Program-made: the position numbers and the translations under genes | Notes under the pieces: generated by a model | What the model was told of the DNA's origin: nothing | Database searches by the model: none | What the model saw: the letters and a program-made list of their open reading frames with translations, nothing else | Shown here: piece after piece, positions 60,850 to 64,000 of the stretch | How positions within the stretch are numbered: position 1 is the first letter of the stretch | Layout of the letters: every line of letters starts with the position of its first letter | From: an uncultured Pseudoteredinibacter sp. | GTDB lineage: Bacteria; Pseudomonadota; Gammaproteobacteria; Pseudomonadales; Cellvibrionaceae | Assembly: GCF_947500695.1 (NCBI RefSeq) | Contig: NZ_CANMSS010000011.1 | Location: 62,001 to 126,000 of the forward strand | Reading direction: 5' to 3' | Length of the DNA stretch: 64,000 nt

Positions 60850-61730
60850 TGAGTACTAAAACGTTATTTGGCTTACTGCTCATGGGGCTGGCCTTACTGA
60901 TCGGCTCTAGCAGTTTGTTTATAATTAATGAAACTGAGCGTGCGGTAATGCTGCGTTTCGGAGCTATCGAAAAAGCCGATATAGAGCCAGGCTTAGGTTT
61001 CAAAGTGCCTTTTATGAATAATGTTCGTCGCTTTGACGCACGGATACTGACTCTAGATTCACCTCCTGAGCGTATTTTTACCATTGAGAAAAAAGCTTTG
61101 ATGGTAGACTCTTTTGCTAAGTGGCGCATTGCTGATGTTGGTACTTACTATCAAGCAACCTCAGGTGAGGAGCGTACAGCCGTACGTTTGCTTAGCCAAC
61201 GCGTAAATGAAGGCCTGCGTAACCAGTTTGGTGGCCGCTCACTACAAGAGGTGGTTAGTGGTGAGCGTGATGAACTGATGGCCGACTTAACCCGCGATCT
61301 GAATGAGATTACTCAGAAGGAAATCGGCGTTGAGCTGGTCGATGTGCGAGTGAAGAAAATTGACTTGCCTGAAGATGTTAGTGGCTCGGTATATGACCGT
61401 ATGACCTCAGAGCGTGAAAAGGAAGCCCGTGATTATCGTGCAAAAGGTCGTGAACAGGCTGAAGTTATCCGCGCTGATGCAGACCGCCAAAAAGCCGTAC
61501 TTGAGGCCGAAGCTTATCGTGAGTCTGAATTGATTCGTGGTGATGGTGATGCGGAAGCGGCGTCTATTTATGCCGCTGCTTATAATCAAGACCCTGAGTT
61601 CTATTCATTTGTGCGCAGCTTGAATGCCTATAAGAACTCCTTTAAGGGTCGTGAAGATATGTTGTTGGTGGATCCAAAGAGCGATTTCTTCCGCTATTTG
61701 AACAATTCCCAAGGCAAATCTTCCAAGTAA
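60849..61730 (+). CDS. hflC: HflC, membrane regulator of FtsH protease
   Basis: A 293-residue SPFH protein. The N-terminal anchor is LFGLLLMGLALLIGSSSLFII, followed by NETERAVMLRFGAIEKAD and the SPFH fold; the C-terminal helix is rich in Arg/Ala/Glu. It is the partner of HflK, starting in a 1-bp overlap. An intrinsic terminator follows 77 bp downstream, ending the superoperon. The DUF2065 gene often found next is absent. Confidence 0.96.
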   Translation: MSTKTLFGLLLMGLALLIGSSSLFIINETERAVMLRFGAIEKADIEPGLGFKVPFMNNVRRFDARILTLDSPPERIFTIEKKALMVDSFAKWRIADVGTYYQATSGEERTAVRLLSQRVNEGLRNQFGGRSLQEVVSGERDELMADLTRDLNEITQKEIGVELVDVRVKKIDLPEDVSGSVYDRMTSEREKEARDYRAKGREQAEVIRADADRQKAVLEAEAYRESELIRGDGDAEAASIYAAAYNQDPEFYSFVRSLNAYKNSFKGREDMLLVDPKSDFFRYLNNSQGKSSK

Positions 61731-61806
61731 GCCTTAAATAGACCATTGTCCATGAGGAAATAGCCCAAGGGGCTATTTTCCATGGCAAAGAAAATGGTAA
61801 AATCAG

Positions 61807-61834
61807 AAAAACCGGGCCTTGGTCCGGTTTTTTT
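61807..61834 (+). terminator. Intrinsic terminator after hflC
   Basis: Stem of CCGGGCC with GGTCCGG (one G-U pair), a TT loop, extended by A/T pairs, followed by a run of seven Ts. It lies 77 bp past the hflC stop and should end the miaA-to-hflC transcript. Confidence 0.9.
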
Positions 61835-61840
61835 GTGTGT

Positions 61841-62081
61841 GGGCCAAAAACGGCCCTGAGAAGAGTAGGTTCGCAAGTGGTGAGCTGGGCTTGTCCAGCT
61901 CCATTAGTGTTTGGAGGGTGATCCCTAACGACGCTGTCACCATCGGCACCACCCGGTCGTACAAGGGCCCGGTGAATGATTCACACATTCGTAAATTCCT
62001 AGCTTTTATAAGTTGGGGCGGGATCGTGATAAGCGTCCCGATAAATGTACCTGAATTAATTAAACGTGAAGGATTGTCACC
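61841..62081 (+). promoter_or_regulatory. Hairpin-rich 5' leader of hisZ
   Basis: Just past the terminator are two perfect hairpins, GGGCC/GGCCC (61841-61856) and GAGCTGG/CCAGCTC (61882-61901), and further weaker pairings, including CGGGA/TCCCG before the hisZ start. The stretch is GC-richer than nearby spacers. An 88-codon frame in it is not supported as a gene. It could be a hisZ-purA leader or the site of the lost DUF2065 gene. No known riboswitch was recognised. Confidence 0.4.
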
Positions 62082-63278
62082 ATGAGCACTGGCCCGGCCA
62101 ATGTCGACCGCTGGTTATTGCCCGATGGCGTGGAAGAGATGCTGCCCGCTGAGGCGGCAAAAATCGAAGCTTTACGCCGCCGTTTGATCGATACCTATCG
62201 CAGTTGGGGTTATGACCAAGTTATTCCCCCGCTGATTGAATACACAGATTCGCTACTGATTGGTCTTGGGCATGATCTTGATCTGCTGACCTTTAAAATG
62301 ACCGATCAGTTAAGTGGCCGCACCTTGGGTATTCGCGCGGATATTACTCCGCAAACTGCCCGTATGGATGCCCACAGTTTTCGTCGTCAGGGGCCAAATC
62401 GCCTCTGCTACGCAGGCCATGTTCTGCACACCAAGCCAAAGGGGCCACTGGCCACTCGCTCGCCGATTCAAGCGGGTGTGGAGCTATTTGGTGAGGCAGG
62501 TTTAGACGCCGATATTGAAGTGGTTTCCTTAATGTTGGAAACACTCAAATTAGCTGGAATTGAAAAAGCCAATATCGACTTAGGTCATGTTGGTATTTAT
62601 CGCGCTGTTGCCGAGGCTGCCGGCCTGGATGAGCAAGAGCAACAAACCTTTTTTGACCTGCTGCAACACAAAGCGATCTCAGAACTGGAACAATGGCTGG
62701 AAGGTTTATCGCTGTCCGCTGAGTATATTGATTTGCTACAGATGATGCCGCGCCTCGCTGGAGATCAGTCAGTGTTGGCCAAAGCTAGGCAGTGGTTCCA
62801 AGGTGTATCTGAAGATGCTTTAGCTGCGCTGGATGAGTTAGAGGCTATTGCGCAAGTTATCGAGCAGCGTTATCCGGATACCCAGATGTACTTCGATCTT
62901 TCTGAGGTACGTGGTTATAACTATCACACAGGTTTGGTGTTTGCGGCTTATGCCGATGGCGTTGGTCAGGCGATTGCCAATGGCGGCCGTTATGATCACA
63001 TTGGTGAAGTGTTTGGCCGTGCGAGGCCCGCGACAGGTTTTGCTGTTGATGTGACTAAGTTGGCGCAGTTGTTGGAATCGAGTCCTGCTGAAGTGAAGGG
63101 CATTTACGCCCCAGCCAGTGAAGATCCCGCTCAGTGGCAGGCAATTCAAACATTGCGCAGCCAAGGTGAAAGAGTAGTTTGTGGTTTGGCCGATCAAGTG
63201 GCCATCCAAGAAGAGTTGGCCTGTGATCGCCAGCTAGAGTTAATTAATGGCGACTACCAAGTCGTTGAGTGGCGTTAA
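62082..63278 (+). CDS. hisZ: ATP phosphoribosyltransferase regulatory subunit
   Basis: HisZ is a histidyl-tRNA-synthetase-like protein that activates the short form of HisG in histidine biosynthesis. 398 residues, ATG 62082 after AAGGA. Class II motif 2-like region: GIRADITPQTARMD and RLCYAGHVLHTKP; histidine-region YYTG-like GYNYHTGLVFAAY. It lacks the anticodon-binding domain, as expected. It precedes purA by 36 bp. Confidence 0.95.
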   Translation: MSTGPANVDRWLLPDGVEEMLPAEAAKIEALRRRLIDTYRSWGYDQVIPPLIEYTDSLLIGLGHDLDLLTFKMTDQLSGRTLGIRADITPQTARMDAHSFRRQGPNRLCYAGHVLHTKPKGPLATRSPIQAGVELFGEAGLDADIEVVSLMLETLKLAGIEKANIDLGHVGIYRAVAEAAGLDEQEQQTFFDLLQHKAISELEQWLEGLSLSAEYIDLLQMMPRLAGDQSVLAKARQWFQGVSEDALAALDELEAIAQVIEQRYPDTQMYFDLSEVRGYNYHTGLVFAAYADGVGQAIANGGRYDHIGEVFGRARPATGFAVDVTKLAQLLESSPAEVKGIYAPASEDPAQWQAIQTLRSQGERVVCGLADQVAIQEELACDRQLELINGDYQVVEWR

Positions 63279-63314
63279 GCCAGCAAAGCTTTATACAGTT
63301 AAGAGCGTGAAAAC

Positions 63315-64000
63315 ATGGGCAAGAACGTAGTTATTTTAGGCACCCAGTGGGGCGATGAGGGTAAGGGTAAGATTGTTGATCTACTTACTGATCAAGTTTC
63401 CTTGGTGGCTCGCTTTCAGGGTGGTCACAATGCAGGCCACACTTTGGTTATTGAAGGTGAAAAAACCGTATTACACCTGATTCCATCGGGTATTTTGCGC
63501 GATGGCGTAACCTGCATGATTGGTAACGGTGTGGTGTTGGCTCCCGATGCTTTGTTAAAAGAAATGGCTGAGCTGGAAGCTAAAGGCGTGCCGGTACGCG
63601 AGCGTTTGCGCTTGTCACCATCTTGCCCTTTGATCTTGCCTTACCATGTTTCTTTGGATCAGGCTCGTGAAGCTGCACGCGGCAGCAAAAAAATCGGTAC
63701 TACTGGTCGTGGTATTGGTCCTGCCTATGAAGACAAAGTAGCTCGTCGCGGTTTGCGTTTGGGTGACTTAATGAATGCTGATCGCTTCGCGACGAAGCTA
63801 AAAGAAGTGTTGGAATACCATAACTTCGCGATTGAGCATTACTACAAGGCTGAGCCTTTAGATTACGATAAAGTTTTGGCCGATGCTTTGGCTTGGGGCG
63901 AGGAGTTACGTCCATTAGTCGCTGATGTAACCGATATGCTGCACAATGCTCGTGAAGCTGACGAAAACATTTTGTTTGAAGGTGCTCAGGGCTCTTTATT
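63315..64000 (+). CDS. purA: Adenylosuccinate synthetase, 3' end cut by window edge
   Basis: PurA makes adenylosuccinate from IMP, Asp and GTP. The frame is open from ATG 63315 to the last base; 228 of roughly 430 codons are present. P-loop region GTQWGDEGKGKIVD, the IMP-binding QGGHNAGHT, and GTTGRGIGPAYEDK are intact. The hisZ-purA order matches Pseudomonas. Confidence 0.97.
   Translation, partial: MGKNVVILGTQWGDEGKGKIVDLLTDQVSLVARFQGGHNAGHTLVIEGEKTVLHLIPSGILRDGVTCMIGNGVVLAPDALLKEMAELEAKGVPVRERLRLSPSCPLILPYHVSLDQAREAARGSKKIGTTGRGIGPAYEDKVARRGLRLGDLMNADRFATKLKEVLEYHNFAIEHYYKAEPLDYDKVLADALAWGEELRPLVADVTDMLHNAREADENILFEGAQGSL

Noticed and set aside
61819..62085. 88-codon frame before hisZ
   Set aside because: No ribosome-binding site, crosses perfect hairpins and overlaps the hisZ start; kept only as part of a structured-spacer finding.

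Overview
The window is chromosomal DNA of a gammaproteobacterium. The strongest evidence is the right half: rhodanese, psd, rsgA, orn, queG, nnr, tsaE, amiB, mutL, miaA, hfq, hflX, hflK, hflC, hisZ and purA follow nearly the order I know from Pseudomonas. LPS genes (hldE, waaA), moderate GC content and many acyl-CoA/oxidoreductase genes fit a free-living, probably marine relative of Cellvibrionales or Pseudomonadales. The species cannot be named from the sequence. No tRNA, rRNA, CRISPR array, prophage or intact transposase gene was seen.

Layout. Positions 1-13751 hold LPS core genes (hldE cut by the left edge; waaA), a large secreted Asp-box propeller protein, a LytS/LytTR-type two-component operon preceded by tiny membrane ORFs, a periplasmic binding protein, a GMC oxidoreductase and an overlapping DAO/aldo-keto reductase pair. 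Positions 13756-23168 hold a membrane protein/M48 peptidase pair, a DUF2750-radical SAM-thioesterase-Smr cluster, a tandem trio of paralogous signal-anchored proteins of unknown function, and a zinc-ribbon membrane protein. Positions 23712-30607 hold a CoA-transferase operon divergent from its probable LysR regulator, and a molybdenum hydroxylase cassette with its own maturation factors. Positions 30723-41848 are mixed metabolic and regulatory genes: SDR, PLD, hydrolase, MBL, thioesterases, TPR-hydroxylase, an ECF sigma/putative anti-sigma/DUF4097 operon, hemE and a degenerate HD-GYP protein. Positions 41893-64000 are the conserved block listed above, with a GGDEF-EAL gene between mutL and miaA; purA runs off the right edge.

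Non-coding structure is the most unusual part. A palindrome family built on GGGGTCAGA-N-CCC recurs in 3' flanks of genes; one copy supplies a gene's last codons and stop, and three copies form 76-bp double-palindrome units. A 179-bp element at 10156-10334 has 32-bp inverted arms whose four mismatches are all G-U pairs in plus-strand RNA. Two genes are followed by short tandem duplications directly after the stop codon, a MITE-like 65-bp element precedes the rhodanese gene, and a hairpin-rich spacer separates hflC from hisZ.

Functionally, hflK/hflC/hflX/hfq and miaA form the RNA/protein quality-control superoperon; tsaE, miaA and queG modify tRNA; orn and the GGDEF-EAL and HD-GYP-like proteins relate to cyclic-di-GMP signalling or its breakdown; scoAB, the SDR and several hotdog thioesterases point to acyl-CoA or ketone-body metabolism. 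The best candidates for undescribed biology are the three-paralog locus (19058-21983), the 10156-10334 element and the palindrome family.
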